A stretch of 64,000 nt of DNA from Ceriagrion tenellum (lineage: Eukaryota; Arthropoda; Insecta; Odonata; Coenagrionidae). The DNA lies in NCBI GenBank assembly GCA_963169105.1, contig OY720642.1, forward strand, positions 77,602,716 through 77,666,715. The letters run 5' to 3'. A program made the position numbers and the translations under genes. The notes under the pieces were generated by a model that saw only the letters and a program-made list of their open reading frames with translations, was not told where the DNA came from and ran no database searches. Positions 11,831 to 25,534 of the stretch are shown piece by piece. Position 1 is the first letter of the stretch; each line of letters opens with the position of its first letter.

Positions 11831-13580
11831 GTCTGAAAAGTAAGAAGGAAAAAATGTCTCCCTTAAATCGCTATGAAAAATGAACAAGTAGATATACAAT
11901 GTATGACTAACGCATAAAAAATTTTATTGATATAAATTAACTATCAATGCATGGGAAGTATACTGTATTATGATGGGCAATGGAAAATTTTGTAATAATT
12001 CCAATACTTACGTCGTGCTTAATTTGAATGATTTATATTGAAGCATGTACGCACTAGCAATTCAGCACAACCTGGTATACTTCTGAGCCATTTTGGAACC
12101 ACATTTTAATTACCATCATAAATAGAGAATGTGAAATTCGTGAGGTAGAATAGAAAATGTATTCTCTTAAAGTTTATTTGATAAATTTCTTCTGGATAAG
12201 TGGCGACCTGGAGGAAAGCAACACTCTCTGGTTAGTTGTTGCAAATTGTCGATAGTTGTCGATTGAAAGTTGTCGATACAAAACGATTGAACACGGCATC
12301 AGAGTAGAAATTAATAAATTTAAAAAATATAACAAAAAGGGGGGAAAGACAGCAGTGTGGAAAAGTAGTTTCAAAAGAGCGCAAGTCGTCACACAATTGA
12401 TAGGAGATTTGGTTAAGGAGCCCCTGGACAGACGAAGACTTAATAATAAATTAAATCCACAACAGGGACATACATAGGGTGCTATCTCTGGGAACCAAGG
12501 GAATAATCAAGACCCATTAAGGCATTTAAAGCAATGAAGACATAATCAAGGAAATCGACTCGCGGAGGGAAAGATTCAAGGATAGTCTTCCTCACTACAA
12601 TTCACGACCGCAACACAGGTTTAGGAGAGCCAAATCATATTGTACTTCGACAAATCCCTTGCTCCCTCTCTCCTTCGAGGTTTCTCAGCTGGCATCTTCT
12701 AAACTTACAACCCTTGAAGTGATTTGCGGATAATCGAGCATAAAGGGAGGAATATAATACAAAAATATTATGCCTTAAATATGGATTATGCCCACACTCA
12801 GAACCACCACTTTCAAAGGGGATACACACGTTGAATTCCGTGCGAGTGCATTTATTAGAACCATAACATAGGCTTAAAAGGGAGACCTCAGTTACTATAG
12901 AGTAACATGCATCGATTTCTCTACGATTCGAACTAAAAATACCAAAGTCCACTTTATTTAGCGTCACTGCGATGGTAATCCAGTTCCATTATTATTGTTC
13001 GAACATAATTCTATTTGAATTACGGTAAAAGTTGGACAATAAGGGTAAAACATGTCCACCATTCTTTGCCTGCCAGAAAGTAACCAAAGATCCTTCTTAT
13101 TCATCATCAAAACTAAATTTTATAAAGAAAAAAACATAAGTCGTTATTTAGTGAAGCACCACCAATAATACATCATGCATGCTCAGGCTTTGCTATCGTT
13201 AGATCTAGTACCTCTTCAACAGCTGCGTCCTATAAGGAGAATGAGAGTGATGGCGAACTACGGGTAGTAGGCAACAACATTGCACGGGTATCCATTTTAT
13301 GTGAAACGGCAAATACCTATGAGAAGTGGTTGGATCGACGAGAGACGCTCCAACGCCGGTTACCAGAGGTGCCGGTTCATGTGCCGGCGTCGAGGACTCG
13401 ATTTTCTCCTGAAATAAGGCTCTCAAATTAGAAGCGTGTCTTCGTTCCGAAGGCTACGTTGATTATAATTCTGCACTACTAGTAATTCCGGAAGAAGGTC
13501 ATCAGTACTAAACACCAGAGTTGCCAGATGAGTCCTAAATCGTGAAAGAAGCGATCTAGTCGCCTAAAATCACAGAACCT
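11831..13580. other. Unassigned intergenic stretch
   Basis: No recognised gene. A 110-codon minus-strand frame at 12635-12967 has many Cys but no known spacing. 12230-12290 has an imperfect 'gttgtcgat' repeat. Confidence 0.4.
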
Positions 13581-13585
13581 TGCAG

Positions 13586-13735
13586 CAAAATTAGGTATCT
13601 TTTTCTCCAAAGGCCGTAATTATGTGAGACACCCTCGTCTTTTCCGGAGAAAAAAATGTAACTAATTGTGTTACATTACGAGGCCGAAGAGCTCAAGTTT
13701 CCTTGATTTTTAAAGAACCTTGTACTCGTTAACTT
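13586..13735 (+). repeat. Short copy of the repeat that interrupts LINE A
   Basis: Starts with AAAATTAGGTAT and 'ctccaaaggccgtaattat' and ends with GAGCTCAAGTTTCCTTGAT. The same start and end blocks bracket the ~830 bp insertion at 20.5-21.3 kb, so this is a deleted copy of one element. Confidence 0.6.
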
Positions 13736-13739
13736 TGCA

Positions 13740-15055
13740 TCACTCAAATTTCACGACATAGCTCCGATTGAATATTTCATCAAACTTCGAATGGAAAACT
13801 GTTGAAAAAAATGAACAAGCACATATTATGACTCACTATTATTTCCACTTATGGAATTGCAACTTTGAAACTAATCTCCACCGAAGCTTTATTGTTATAT
13901 TTCCTCATTCTCTTTAACCTCCCGGAGTGAATGAAAAATCCCAGATAGCTTTCACCTCGTCGGGCGAACACTAGCGATATTAGTTGCAAGAGTTCACAAA
14001 AATATTCACCGCCAATACTCTATTAGCACTGTTAACCTAGCTAACACAAGTTAATTGGGCCAAACGATCACTCCCTGTTCTAAAGATCAGCACATGATGT
14101 GAGCCCCAAATTTTCTAATCTCCAAATGACTGCCCCAAAAACGCCCGATCTGTTTGTGAAATCGCTCGAACTGCGACTGGCGCAGATTGTTGAAACTTGA
14201 CTGCATTTTCAGTGCTCTAGTCACCCAATCTGCGATAAATCGCCAAGTCCTGACAAGCCTGCCACACATTAACCTGCAATCTTGTCTAATTACCTAGAAT
14301 CTTAGGGAATTACACATACATTGAAAAGAGAGTAAATCAACAATGCATCATAATTTTTTTTTTAATTACTACGTTTGCCGATCGAACTCAGATGGATTTG
14401 GCCGGTTCAGCTCGATATGGTAGAAACACCGTGCTAGTGGGATCAACATAAGAAGCGGGCTAACTCGGCCAGCTTTCTCTGCAAGTCTGAGATTTCAAAT
14501 CAATATGAACCGATTCAAATCGATATTTAAATCGATTTCGCATTGGTAAACTAGGCGATCCGAGTTGGCTGCCTTAGAATGTTCAGATCGGTCCGAATTC
14601 ATATCGATCTGAGTTCGATTGGTAAACGTAGTGAATAATATACATGCAATCGAGTTACAGTCTATTATACTATTTGTTTCCAAAATTTTGCTCCTTAAAA
14701 ATGGGTTGCGTCTTCCACGCCGGCAAATATGGCAACCTAGCAATGCGTCTGTTTTTGAGGGAAGAAAGTAAATATCTTCAAGATTTTTACAGATACAGAG
14801 CCCTGTTTCATAGCACAGCTCCATTTTTCACCTCGGCCTAAGTTCTACCACCCTTCATCTCATCCATAAATCCTTTTCCCTTTCTTCCCCTTCCCTCCTC
14901 ACCAAACATCCTCCCCTCTATCACGGCCTTCAGCTACCTTCGCCCATCATCGCCGCTTCCAACCGCCTAGCCTGCCTCAAACTCACATCCAGAAGTTTAC
15001 CTCATCACCCACGTGTCAAGCACTGTGTCGTTTGCCTTCCTTTCCCAAAATCGCA
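13740..15055. other. Unassigned stretch, CT-rich at its end
   Basis: No gene recognised. 14860-15055 is CT-rich and lies directly against the LINE B tail. Confidence 0.4.
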
Positions 15056-15059
15056 CTTC

Positions 15060-15435
15060 TGCATCTACTTACTACCCTGCGAGCCGCCGCATGGGCGTGT
15101 GGCAGGGGGTGTTAGGACAACAGCCGTGAAAATATGTAAGGTATAAGGTTATGGGAGGTGAGATGGTGACGTGTATTATGGGAGTGTATTTAGTGTAGCT
15201 CAGTTTCTATTGTGGTCGCTTGTTGTGCGCGGAAAGAACGAGTTTTTGTACCTATCTGTTCGGCAATGTATCTCTCTTATTTTATAGCTTCTGTCAGACC
15301 TATAGGGATGTAGTGAGGCGTCATGATAGCATTCTCTGTGTCGCTCTGAAACACTCCAGTTCTGAATTTCTCAAGCAAGCTAAGCCTAGCGTGCAGCCTC
15401 TGAGTCTAGGGGCTTGCACTATGAGCTATGGGCAT
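15060..15435 (-). pseudogene. LINE B 3' end
   Basis: On the plus strand it starts with CTACTTACTACCCTGCGAGC and continues through the block with 'catgggcgtgtggcaggggg'. This is the reverse complement of the LINE B tail at 4.2 and 39.1 kb. It then runs back through 'ttgtgcgcggaaagaacgag' to the C-terminal coding part. Only the last ~375 bp of the element is present. Confidence 0.85.
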
Positions 15436-15439
15436 TTGT

Positions 15440-17890
15440 CGTTCCATCAAATGTCGTTTAAGTGAAACAAAATTTCAGAGTATACAAGAGTAATCGGTAT
15501 CACCCCGCATTAAGGGTTTGTGATTTGGTTGCACCATATTGAGAAAAACTCAGGGTTGATTGGGTAGCGCAGGAGGTACCTTAGAAAGTCTTTCATTGAG
15601 AGAAGGGATTCGGGAAGGAACTAGAGGATAGTGACAGAATATAATAAAATGTAATGTTCCGGTAATAGTGGAGTATGAAAATATGTCTTTTCTCGTGTAT
15701 ATCTACATATAATTCGTGAGAGTAGACACAAGATACGTAGGTTTATGAAATGAAAGAGACGCAATTGTACAAGGGGAAGTGATGATCCAAAAAAATCACG
15801 GGTGAATGGGCAAAAGGCTTTAAAAAGTAGGCATATCAGGAGACTCAGAAGCAAGAGAGTTTGTATAAATATGACAAACTAGAAAGTATAAGAGATTGTT
15901 TAAAATATGACAGCTCCCCACGCTTACCGGCAAATACTGTTTCCTTATCAGAGTTATTACCCAGAAATGTGATTCTCAAATGTGACTTCATGGAGATATA
16001 CCTACACGCAAAAGAAACATATGTTGGATTGGGAAAGTTCTTGAGAGACAATGAATGAGTTCGATAAGATACCAAATACAGAAATTTCCAAGGATATGCG
16101 GTAAGATTGCTAGAAGATAAAGTATATTTTATTTGCAACTCATATAATTCGACAAACTTGCATAAACTGCCTTCAACATTTTAATCTTAGTATGGGTAAA
16201 AAAAATAAATTGAAAGAGAATCAACTTTACTTAACGGTTAACCATAATTGATTGATTTACAGCCTATAACATCATCCCATATTTTGATAAAATGAATATT
16301 ATTCGGCGAAACTTGGTGGAACTGACTCTTGTTGACATCAAATAAAAGTAACTTTGTATAGTCCACAAAAATACAAAGCACAACGGATTTCATCTGTTAG
16401 GGCATCATCTGATACAATAAATTCGCATGTACTTACACAAAAATGCATCGAGTAAACAATAGTACTTATTTAGACCAAAATTTTGCAATAGCTTGCGCTG
16501 ATAGATAAAACTGTAGCGGGTTTAACATCAAATCGAGCATGGATACCACGCCCAACTAAATTAATTATCTACGAAATACAATAATGGTGATCATTTTCTA
16601 AGGTAAGCGGTACGAAGTCTTACTAGCAAACAAAAAACTATTTGAATACATTCAAAAAGTTCCGCTACCCTTAAAATCTTCAGGAAATCACTTGTCGACT
16701 GATGAATAATGTTAAAAATGCATTAAAGCAATTTACGAAAGCCGTTACAGTATAACTTCACTAAAAATGCATTCCGCAGTACGCAAAGTTCTTAGATTCA
16801 AATTTTCTCAATGCATAATGCAATTCCACTCAAGTTTCAGTCTCATACCCACCCAAGGTCTTTCCTACGGAACCCATCAATCAACTGAGGCTGCGCCCCG
16901 GCGCAGAGTTGCCGACCGCGAGCAACGCGCAGCTCCAGCCAACCAGCAGACTGGTAGTGACATCTATTACCCCATCGCTTCACTCTTTCCCACGCACACC
17001 ACGCATTCGGTTCAAAACTATTTTATCTTGTATCATCCACAAGCTCTTAAATTACCACCGACATTGTGCTTCTTCTCCATTTATTTCCGCATAGGCTATA
17101 ATTCTTCACAAGGTTAGGTCATAACCAAGAAAGCAATAAGTAGTTTAAAGCACTATTCGAGTGAAATTAATAGACGTTGCAAGACAAGAAGATAACATGC
17201 GTGACTAAGTCACGCTCCACGTCAACCTAGAGCTCTCAATACAATTATAGAGCAAATGGAATCGAACCACAATGGTCATAACACAGATATAATTTCCCGA
17301 ATTAAGTTCAATGATGAAGACAGATGCGTCAATATACCATTAAGATTATACCATTCATCAATTGCAGGCGTTAAAACGCAAGCCAGGTAAATAGCCAGCA
17401 TTAAGTAAATAGGTAGGAACAAGTAAACTCATTTATCTTACAATGAAAAATTTAATTTAATATTTCTCATTGATGGCCAAATCTTAGGCTAATTCTGGTT
17501 GCTAAATCTAATGGCCTTACTTTTGATAATTTCTTCCATACAGCTCCTGAGATTCATGTCTCTTATATTTCTGTGATATTCATAAACTGCTTCATATATT
17601 CTCTCTTGCTTCCAGGACTCCTAATATTCCTCCTCGGAGTTTCTCAAATTGCATTCAACCACGACTTTCTCAGGATACCCCCTTCCTTTCGTGTGACCCA
17701 CCCTTTCATTGTAAATCAATTTCACTAATCCACCATCATCCATTTTTTCAAGGCCAAACCCATAATGCTGGCTCCATTATATCCATCACCAGAAAATTCA
17801 TTCCTCATAAAACAATTTCATTATTACCAATTGTGAAAATGATTCACTCTTAAGCTAAATCATAAATATGAAGATTCATTCATTGGTCGT
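15440..17890. other. Unassigned intergenic stretch
   Basis: No supported gene. Open frames at 15845-16138 (-) and 16767-17117 (+) have no domain or splice support. 16880-16950 is locally GC-rich. Confidence 0.4.
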
Positions 17891-17894
17891 GCAA

Positions 17895-19290
17895 TCCTAA
17901 GATCGGTTGACTGCAGCCCTCCACCCTCCTACCTAATTCTAGGTCCTTTATTTCCTAGTAGCTCTTCCTACGTACTTCCCTCTCTATTAGGTCCATCAAA
18001 TTATTCGTGGGTATTCCCCTGATAACTTTTCCCTCAATTTTACCTTAAATTATGTTCTTCACTAACCCATTGTGCCTCAGTGTGTGTCCAATCCATCTGG
18101 TTCTTCTTTTCTGTATTGCATTCCTTTCCTCTTCTACTCTTCCAGAAACTTGGTCATTTTTTTATTTTGTCCATCCATTTTATCTTCAGCATCCTCCTCC
18201 AGTACCAAGTTTTGAAGGCTTGGAGTCTGTTCTGGTCAGCTTTTCCAATGGTCCAAGCTTACGATCCATAGAGTGCCATGCTCCACATGAATGTTTTCAC
18301 ATACAGTTTCCTAGTTTGTAGCCCTATCCTCTATGAGCACAGCAGTTGTCTCATTCCCATAAGCATTTTCTTAGCTTGGGCTATTCTCCACATGATGCCT
18401 GTTGTACTTCTTCCGTCCCATGTGATGGTACTTCTGAGATAGGTGAAGGAATCCACTTGCTCTAATTTTCTCCTTTCAGTGACACTCTGCATTCACCTTG
18501 TCTCTTCCGCATACTAGAATTCTGGGAGAACTTGGTCCATTGCATTGAGCAACCTTCAAAAATCATTGCGATTCCCAGATATGACTGTGATATTATCTGC
18601 GAAGCAGAGCATATTATTATCCTTGTCTCACTCCTATATAAATTTTAGCTTATATTTGTCTTCTGTCTCTCATTTGCGTGGTGATGACTTGCTTCCTGTA
18701 TGGTTGGTAGATTACTCTTCCGTCATTGTAGTCCATTCTGAGTTTTTCCAGCAGTCTAAACATCTTGTTCCACTTCACATTGTTGAAGGTTTTCTCCAGG
18801 TCCACGAATGGGATGTTCAAAGGCTTGTTCACATGTATTGTTTTCTCTATCATTACTCTCAGGCTGAGTATGGCCTCCCTGATACCTCTGTTCTTTCTAA
18901 ATCCAAATTAGTTTTCCAAGAGGTTGTCTTCAATTTTCCTCTCCAACCTTTGGCTTATTGCTCAAGTGAGTATTTTTTATATATATCGCACCACACTAAA
19001 ATTTCAGTGCTCCTCACATCTCTCAGTCCATGTCTTCTTCAGTGAGTATTTTTTATGTATATCGCACGAGACTAAAAGTTCAGTGCTCCTCACACCTCTC
19101 AGCCCATGTCTCCTTCAGTATCACATTCATAAATCTTCTCTGAAGCTAATCTTGATTATTTTTTACAGATTATACTTGGATTTACTTCCTTGCGCTTTGA
19201 TAATTTCTCCATTGATGTTGTCTGCTTCAGGGGCTTTGTTTTTCTTGAGGTCTCTTACTGTTCTATCAAATTCACTCCTCAGTATGCATA
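17895..19290 (-). pseudogene. LINE A reverse transcriptase to 3' end, decayed
   Basis: The longest LINE A reverse-transcriptase piece. On the minus strand from 19,280 downward: EFDRTVRDLKKNKAPEADNI (pre-palm), then KPLNIPFVDLEKTFNNVKWN (palm motif A, 18,853-18,650). The rest follows in broken frames down to the 'ttgactgcagccctccaccc' tail block. Stops and shifts are frequent. It contains a 76 bp tandem duplication at 18965-19116. Confidence 0.85.
18965..19116. repeat. 76 bp tandem duplication
   Basis: Two adjacent units (18965-19040 and 19041-19116), both starting AGTGAGTATTTTTTAT. They differ at only a few positions. They lie inside the decayed LINE A copy. Confidence 0.9.
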
Positions 19291-19699
19291 CCCCATGAAT
19301 ATGAAGATAAGAAGTCAAATGAAAATATGAAAATATGAAAATAGGAGGTCAAATTACCACATCCAAGTGTGAAGGTACACTGCATATAACTCCTATTGGT
19401 GGGTGGTAGGAAATCATATCTTGGCTCTCAAGAAGAAGAAGGGATCTGAGCCTGAGTAGAAGAGTGGAAATGGTGTCTAGGATTTCATGAACTAGACTTT
19501 GGTCCTCCCAAAGCAAAAAATATTAAAAAAACGGGCAAAATGCACATAAAATGACCAGTAGAGCAGTGTAACTATAAGTAAAGGATAGCTCCATGTGGTG
19601 CACACTGGTAGCCTTGCATACTCTTTCCAAACTGATCACTCCAACTCGAAAAATAGCCCCAGAAAGCTCATCAAAAAATGGACGCAGCAAAATGAACAT

Positions 19700-20515
19700 T
19701 ATAATTTCTACTTAGAATGTGATAGGTGTGTTTAGAAAAGAGTATGAGTTAATGAATGAAATAAACATGAGAAAAATTGATGTGTAATGTGTTTGTGAAA
19801 CCAAACACAAGGGGCAGGATGCCGTCACCACTGATAATGAACAGTCAGCATTGAAGTAAGGAGTACAGGATGCACAGCGTGCAGGGCAGTTAAGGTGTAG
19901 GCTTGATTCTCAATGAGTGTGTTAAGACACTCGTTAGGAAGTATGATTTAGTATTCACTAGATTATTCTGCATTTGTAGAAATTAGGTATTCAAAGAGTA
20001 GTGATTGTTGTATTTATCACAACAGGGATTGAAGAAAGTGATAGAGTGAATTTTGAAATCTGAGGTAAACTGAAAGAGGCATTGTATGAATGTCACCCTG
20101 GTAAGAGGATAATAATACAAGGTGACATAAGTGGCAGGGATGGTGTGTGGTTAAATGTATGAGACTGTTTGGTCCTTTTGGTGACTCTCAAATGAATGAC
20201 AAAGGTGAAAATTTGGTGAGCATGAGCTTCAAAAAAGTATTGCTTGTTTTGAATTTACGGTTTAACCTTAAATAAATCCATAAGTAAACATTGAAAAGGG
20301 GCGACTGTAAAAGCATGATAGAGTTCATTGCTTATGTTGGGAGATTGAGGGCATTGGTAATAGATACAAGGGTGATGAGGGATGCTGAATATGGAAATTA
20401 TCCCAATTTGATGGTCTCCAGAGTGGCTCCAGATAGAAAGCAGGTTTTGAGGGAAAGACGTAAACAAATGAGAATTAAAAAGGAAAGATTGTTGAAAAAT
20501 TAGGTATTAAATTTC
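19700..20515 (+). pseudogene. LINE A endonuclease domain
   Basis: From about 19,710 the plus strand reads FRKEYELMNEINMRKIDV followed by a stop and CETKHKGQ, the start of the AP-endonuclease domain (usual WNVRG..., ETK). Near the end, SMIEFIAYVGRLRALVIDTR with MRDAEYG and LMVSRVAP matches the domain's C-terminal 'SxIDYI...DTRVxRGAExxSDHxLVxSK' block. Several stops make it non-functional. The element continues at 21,350 after an insertion. Confidence 0.8.
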
Positions 20516-21345
20516 TCCAATGGCCATAATTATTGCTGCTTATCCCTTTCCCCCTTTTCTTCATTTTCGTACTCATACAACATCTGTCCTCATCCTTTTT
20601 CACTTTCAATCTTGTGTTATTCATGTATTTTCCCTTCAGTTTGCTGAAGAGGGCCACCTTGTGGCCACAATAAACATATCCAACAAACACCCACGCCTTT
20701 TCCTGTTTTTTCTTCCTTGGACCAAGCTCATCTCGAGTGATTCTCCAAGAAGTTGGGCCCATTTGAATGTGTGAGCGATGTTATTTATTTTTTTTTTATC
20801 TTAACTGCCCCGAATACAGCACATATAGCTAATTTATATTAGGTGAATAACAATAACAACAGACAAACACAAACATCTATGCCCTGAGTGAGGCCTATTC
20901 CACTCAGGCAGGATTCGAACCCGCGACCCTCGGGTTAGCAGGAGTGGACTTAACCCTGTCACTACCGGGGCCGATTTTAGAGTGCTTGTGATTGTGACTG
21001 CTCTGTGTTTGTCCCTGGCATGGAATTTGTATTCCCATAAACATTCACAGAGTGTGTTTGTGGTTATAACCCAGGTATCCTTGACCTCTTTAGCCCTGTG
21101 AAGGATCCCATTTTGGGTTGTGTATGGGTGAGTGGTCACTGGCCAGGAATTAACATTCCCGTAAACCACCACGGGTAGAGAGTTTGTGGTTGGTCATTAG
21201 CATTTCCATTAAACCAACACAGCAAATATTATTTCCCTTTCTTTCGATGAGTGGTGCCAATAATCATGGAAAGAAGAGAAGTTTTAGAGAAGAGAAACTT
21301 TATACCTAATTTTGCTACATTATGAGGTCGTGGAGCTCAAGTTTC
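20516..21345. repeat. Insertion splitting LINE A
   Basis: About 830 bp that interrupts the LINE A reading. Its ends ('attaggtat..ctccaatggcc' and GAGCTCAAGTTTCCTTAAT) match the short repeat at 13.59 kb. It carries a tRNA-derived SINE on the minus strand at about 20870-20975. Confidence 0.65.
20870..20975 (-). repeat. tRNA-derived SINE head
   Basis: The minus strand reads GCCCCGGTAGTGACAGGGTT then CGCGGGTTCGAATCCTGCC, an A-box-like stretch and a canonical B-box. It does not fold into a full cloverleaf, so it is a SINE rather than a tRNA gene. It differs from the 7.25 kb SINE. Confidence 0.7.
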
Positions 21346-21349
21346 CTTA

Positions 21350-22100
21350 ATTTTAAGAGGCTGTTAGACAATGAGGTAAGGGAACAGTGTGAGTGTATGC
21401 TTGAGGATATGCTACTGTTGAAACAGAAATAATAAAAGGAATATATTGGTCATTGGAGTGTAAATGATGGGTGGCTGAGTTTGAAAGGAACAACTGAAGA
21501 ATGCGCAGAAAGAGTACGTGGAAGAGTAAGTGTAGAAAATGAAAGGAGATGCAAGAAGGAATGAAGACATGAAAATGGTAGTGCGAGATAAGAAAGAGGA
21601 GTATAGACATTGACTGCAGCCAAATCTGAGAAAAGGTGAAAGGAGGCAAATTTTTACTTGAAGGCATGTGGTGCTTACAGAGAGAAAAAGAAGAAATGCA
21701 AAATCCTGGTGAAAGAGATCTAGGAAAGAATATGCATGGATGAGGCTGGTAAAATTAAGTTATTTTTAAGGCAATAGGTAGATAGATATTTCGGAAATGA
21801 GTAAAAAGAGAAAAGCCAGGAGAAGGCAGGGGAATGGGTGCAATAAAGGACAAATGAGGCAACATTATGTCTGATGATAGCAAAATCAGGGATTGGTTGA
21901 GTGAATATTTTGAAGAATTATAAAACAATGGAGCAGGCAATGAGGATGAGCCTTTCGAATTATTATGCAACAAACTCCACATGGGAAAGAAACAGAGTGA
22001 GAATGAGTCGGTGAAAGCAATGAGAATACTGAAAAATGGGAAGGCAGCAGGCATAGATGAGATATCCGACCAAATACTGGAGTGTGAGTGCTGACAACTC
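21350..22100 (+). pseudogene. LINE A linker and start of reverse transcriptase
   Basis: After the insertion the reading resumes with RLLDNEVREQ, ECAERVRG and later GNEDEPFELL, KQSENESVKAM and ILKNGKAAGIDEIS. The last is the conserved KNGKAAGxDxI pre-palm block of LINE reverse transcriptases. It ends abruptly near 22,100, before the palm. Confidence 0.8.
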
Positions 22101-22189
22101 ATAAGTCACCAATGTGAATGGTAAAAGGAACAGTTGTACATAAAGGTTTCTGTAATTCCAACCAAAGGTAAAATGCAAATTTCCTTTGC

Positions 22190-22335
22190 ACATCCACATA
22201 CTGCCCTGCGAGCCACTGCATGGGCATGAGGCAGGGGGTGTTTGGGCAACAGCTGTGTAAGGATGTAAGGGATAAGGTTTTGGGAGGCGAAATGGTGACA
22301 TGTATTATGGGAGTGTATTGAGAGGAGCTCAGTAT
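22190..22335 (-). repeat. LINE B 3' tail
   Basis: Plus strand 'actgccctgcgagccactgc' through GGCGAAATGGTGACATG is the reverse complement of the LINE B 3' end. It is about 145 bp with no coding part, and abuts the end of LINE A. Confidence 0.8.
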
Positions 22336-22339
22336 ATAT

Positions 22340-25300
22340 TAAGATATGTATGTAAGTCAAACTCCCACCACAGACAGTGGAGTGGTCATTGATGACTAAT
22401 CTGACAACCACCAGTTCAACCACTTATTCGGGTTATTTCTTCGCACCCATGAGTCAACACTCCATTTGAGTATACTCTAATCATGTCATCAATATGGATT
22501 CTAACAACGAAAACAGCTATTTAGAAGGGATTACATTTCTTGCCAACATGACGATTCATCAACACTCACCGTCAATATAATACTACCCAGCCCATTTATT
22601 AAAACTGGTTCAAAGGTTTCCATTCCCACTTATAATGATTCCCATGCCTCTACAAATATTTCCTTGGAGTATTTAAATATAGAAAAAGCTAAGGTGAAAG
22701 GGAGTAACTCAATCGCATCCATCTGTCTCAAGCCCATACCACCATGTTCAGTTGCCATCACAAATCCCTCCTCTCAGGCAGGGATTTCTAACGAGTCATC
22801 CGGCATTCAAAACTCCTCTAAGTATCAAGGGTACCTCCACTCACTTCATCCTACGTCTTAATGAATACATAGTAAAAAAAAGTTTGATCCATACTCAAAG
22901 ATTCTTTTCATTTAAAGTTTTCATTATGCACTCCTATGGCATCGTGGGTACCCTAACCTCACCCAAAGCAAAACTAGTCCTCAACTAAAGAATTCTTACG
23001 ACCGCACCCCAAAGACCTGACAATGATGACAAAAACAAACCCACTTTTTATTTTCCCTTAACTATAATGAGTAGCTCAGCATAAATGCTCATTATTACAA
23101 ATCAGCTCCATTCATTTAAATCTTGTTCTGTTCATTTTTCATTGGACTTTGCCATTCTAGAAGAACTATGAGTATTAACATAGGCTTTCATGATTTTCAC
23201 ATAAATAGCGAACATTTATTGGCACTTCAAAACGAATTACTTTCATGAGCATATCACCTTCCTCTCATAAAAATCCCAAGGATATAAGGTCAATTATAAT
23301 TAACTTCTCGTCAGCAAAAATTACATAGTTCAATCCCTTCATGTATTAATACACATGTTTTAAGAAAAATGCCTAATAGATTGTGCTTTAATGACAAATG
23401 TTTATTTTGGCAAATAGTAAATTGATTAACTACAGCAATTTTTCCTGCTGAGATTACAATTTCATTGATGATCCTGCCAACTGTAATGTCCCACACTCAT
23501 ATGATCATCAGGATAATACAGATAAAATTATATTAGCTATGTGACACTTGTTTTCAAATCCATATAAAGCATTTTCATTTCCACTTTAAATTTATATAAC
23601 AGGCTTAATTTATTTTACTCCACAATACACTCTTCTTTCACACATTTATGCTATCAGAATCATCTTCAACTCTATTGGAAAGCTTTCCAGCCTTTTTCCT
23701 AATGTATCGCATCTCCCTTCTTCTTTCTTATTTCCTATAGAGTCATCATCACTAGTCATATATCAGAAGAACGATTTGCTACAGCTCTAAACTCCTCTTC
23801 CCAATCAGTTAACTATTATATTCAAACAAACGTTTAAACCTTGATTTCTTTCATAATTTTCTTATTGCATGTCATTATAGGTTATGCATGTTAACACTTC
23901 CCATTCATTTCTCCTTCCAGTACTGTTTTCAAGAGTCAGTGGTGTCTCCATAATAGTCCAATAAGTTAGCCCCATCTACTTTACCAAGTATTTGTAACTA
24001 TCATGTATCCCCAACTCTCCATACGACTAGCTCATCAGTAATTCATCCATTTGATACTAATCTTTCTTCAACACCACATTTCTACTGCTTCTGCAGTACC
24101 TACTTAAATTGACAGCAGTTATTATTCAAGCTTTACAGTCATAGAATGGACACACAAATACTCTGCTTCTGAAATTCTTTCATAAATTTGACCTTCTCTT
24201 ATATTCATGCTCCAAGCAACACTTACATGAGTTCGAAATTTCCCAAAACTTTTTCCACCTAACTGTACAATAACGCTTAACTATGACTCTTTCAACTCTT
24301 CCCATTGATCTTCAAGTGACAGAATCATGCTCAGTTGGTTATTGCTTAAGATAACTCAGCCACTGAGGTAGAAATGTAGCGACACAGTGTTCACAATAGT
24401 TCAGCCACTTGGAGAAGCTCGACTACTGACTCACTGTGCTCATGCTAAGGATCACTGCATTCTTATCACCCCACCCACGGTCAACTAGCCATCAATCATC
24501 AAAACTAGAAATATTCTCCAAAATTCAACAGTAGTAACATTAATGGTCATTAAGGCTTATTCTAAGAGTTACATCAATGTAATTCAATGGGACTAGAAAC
24601 ATACATATATTTCAGCAAAAACCATGGATTCCAACTTCCATTGATTCCAAAAACCATGGATTCCAACATGGACTTGACATCCCACTCATGGAAATGGTTC
24701 CCTAACTCGTCTTGTTTTAAACACTCATTTTTGTTCCATATACCCTTTGATGGCTTGCATGGTAGTAAAAAGGAAAATCTTAAGCCTGATAACTGCCGAT
24801 GATGACCAGATGCTTAATTCCTTGTTTTAGCTATTCAAAATTTGATCTTCTACTGTTTCTTATTTTATCCTCAACCAGAATTTTATTAGCTAGCTCCTTG
24901 GATGCCTTCCGATATGTAAAAGCTTATACTTTTAACTTTACCAACCTTTTTGTATTTTTTCAATATAATATTAAGTTTTTCACCAACATTAATTTAAAAT
25001 ATAAATCTGTCACAGCCTCTTGGATGCCATAGGAGATGATGATTCTGTTAGTAAAACTACATCTAACTGAATTATTGCATTAATCATGGTAGCCTATTGC
25101 ATTTACCAAGCATTTCCTGAGAAAACCTTTCCTTACGTTGAAACCTCAAGAATTCACAATCAAAAAGTTACTTGTAAACACACAATGACCTGAGAGATCA
25201 TTCATGAACTTTCCAGCAAAAAATACATTTTTATACATTCAGGAAATGCAAACTGATATTCCCCCCTCTCCCATGACTGCTGAAGAGGGCAACCTCACAG

Positions 25301-25530
25301 GGCGTGTGCTGCTAAGGGTTAAACAGTGGGATATAAATTATGCTGGTGTTTAAATAGTCATTTGGCCATTTCCCTAACAAAACTTAGCAGTTTTGTAAGT
25401 GACAATAAGTGAAGAAGGCAAATTACTACGCATGTCAATGAGGATCATTTTTGCATTAGAAATTGTAAAGGATTCACAGGATAGCAAGTCATCGATGCTT
25501 CCTCAAAAGAATTCAAAATATAGCAACAAA
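22340..25530. other. Long AT-rich stretch without recognised gene
   Basis: Only short chance frames. 24600-24670 has a small local duplication of 'aaaaccatggattccaac'. No splice-supported exon was found. Confidence 0.4.
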
Positions 25531-25534
25531 CATA

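Noticed and set aside
12635..12967. 110-codon Cys-containing minus-strand frame
   Set aside because: No recognisable Cys spacing, splice sites or repeat support.
13205..13426. Possible minus-strand exon after TTATTTCAG (EKIESSTPAHEPAPL...)
   Set aside because: Acceptor and a GT exist, but no partner exon, domain or poly(A) signal was found.
20870..20975. tRNA gene on the minus strand
   Set aside because: It has a good B-box but no full cloverleaf or acceptor stem; a SINE head fits better.
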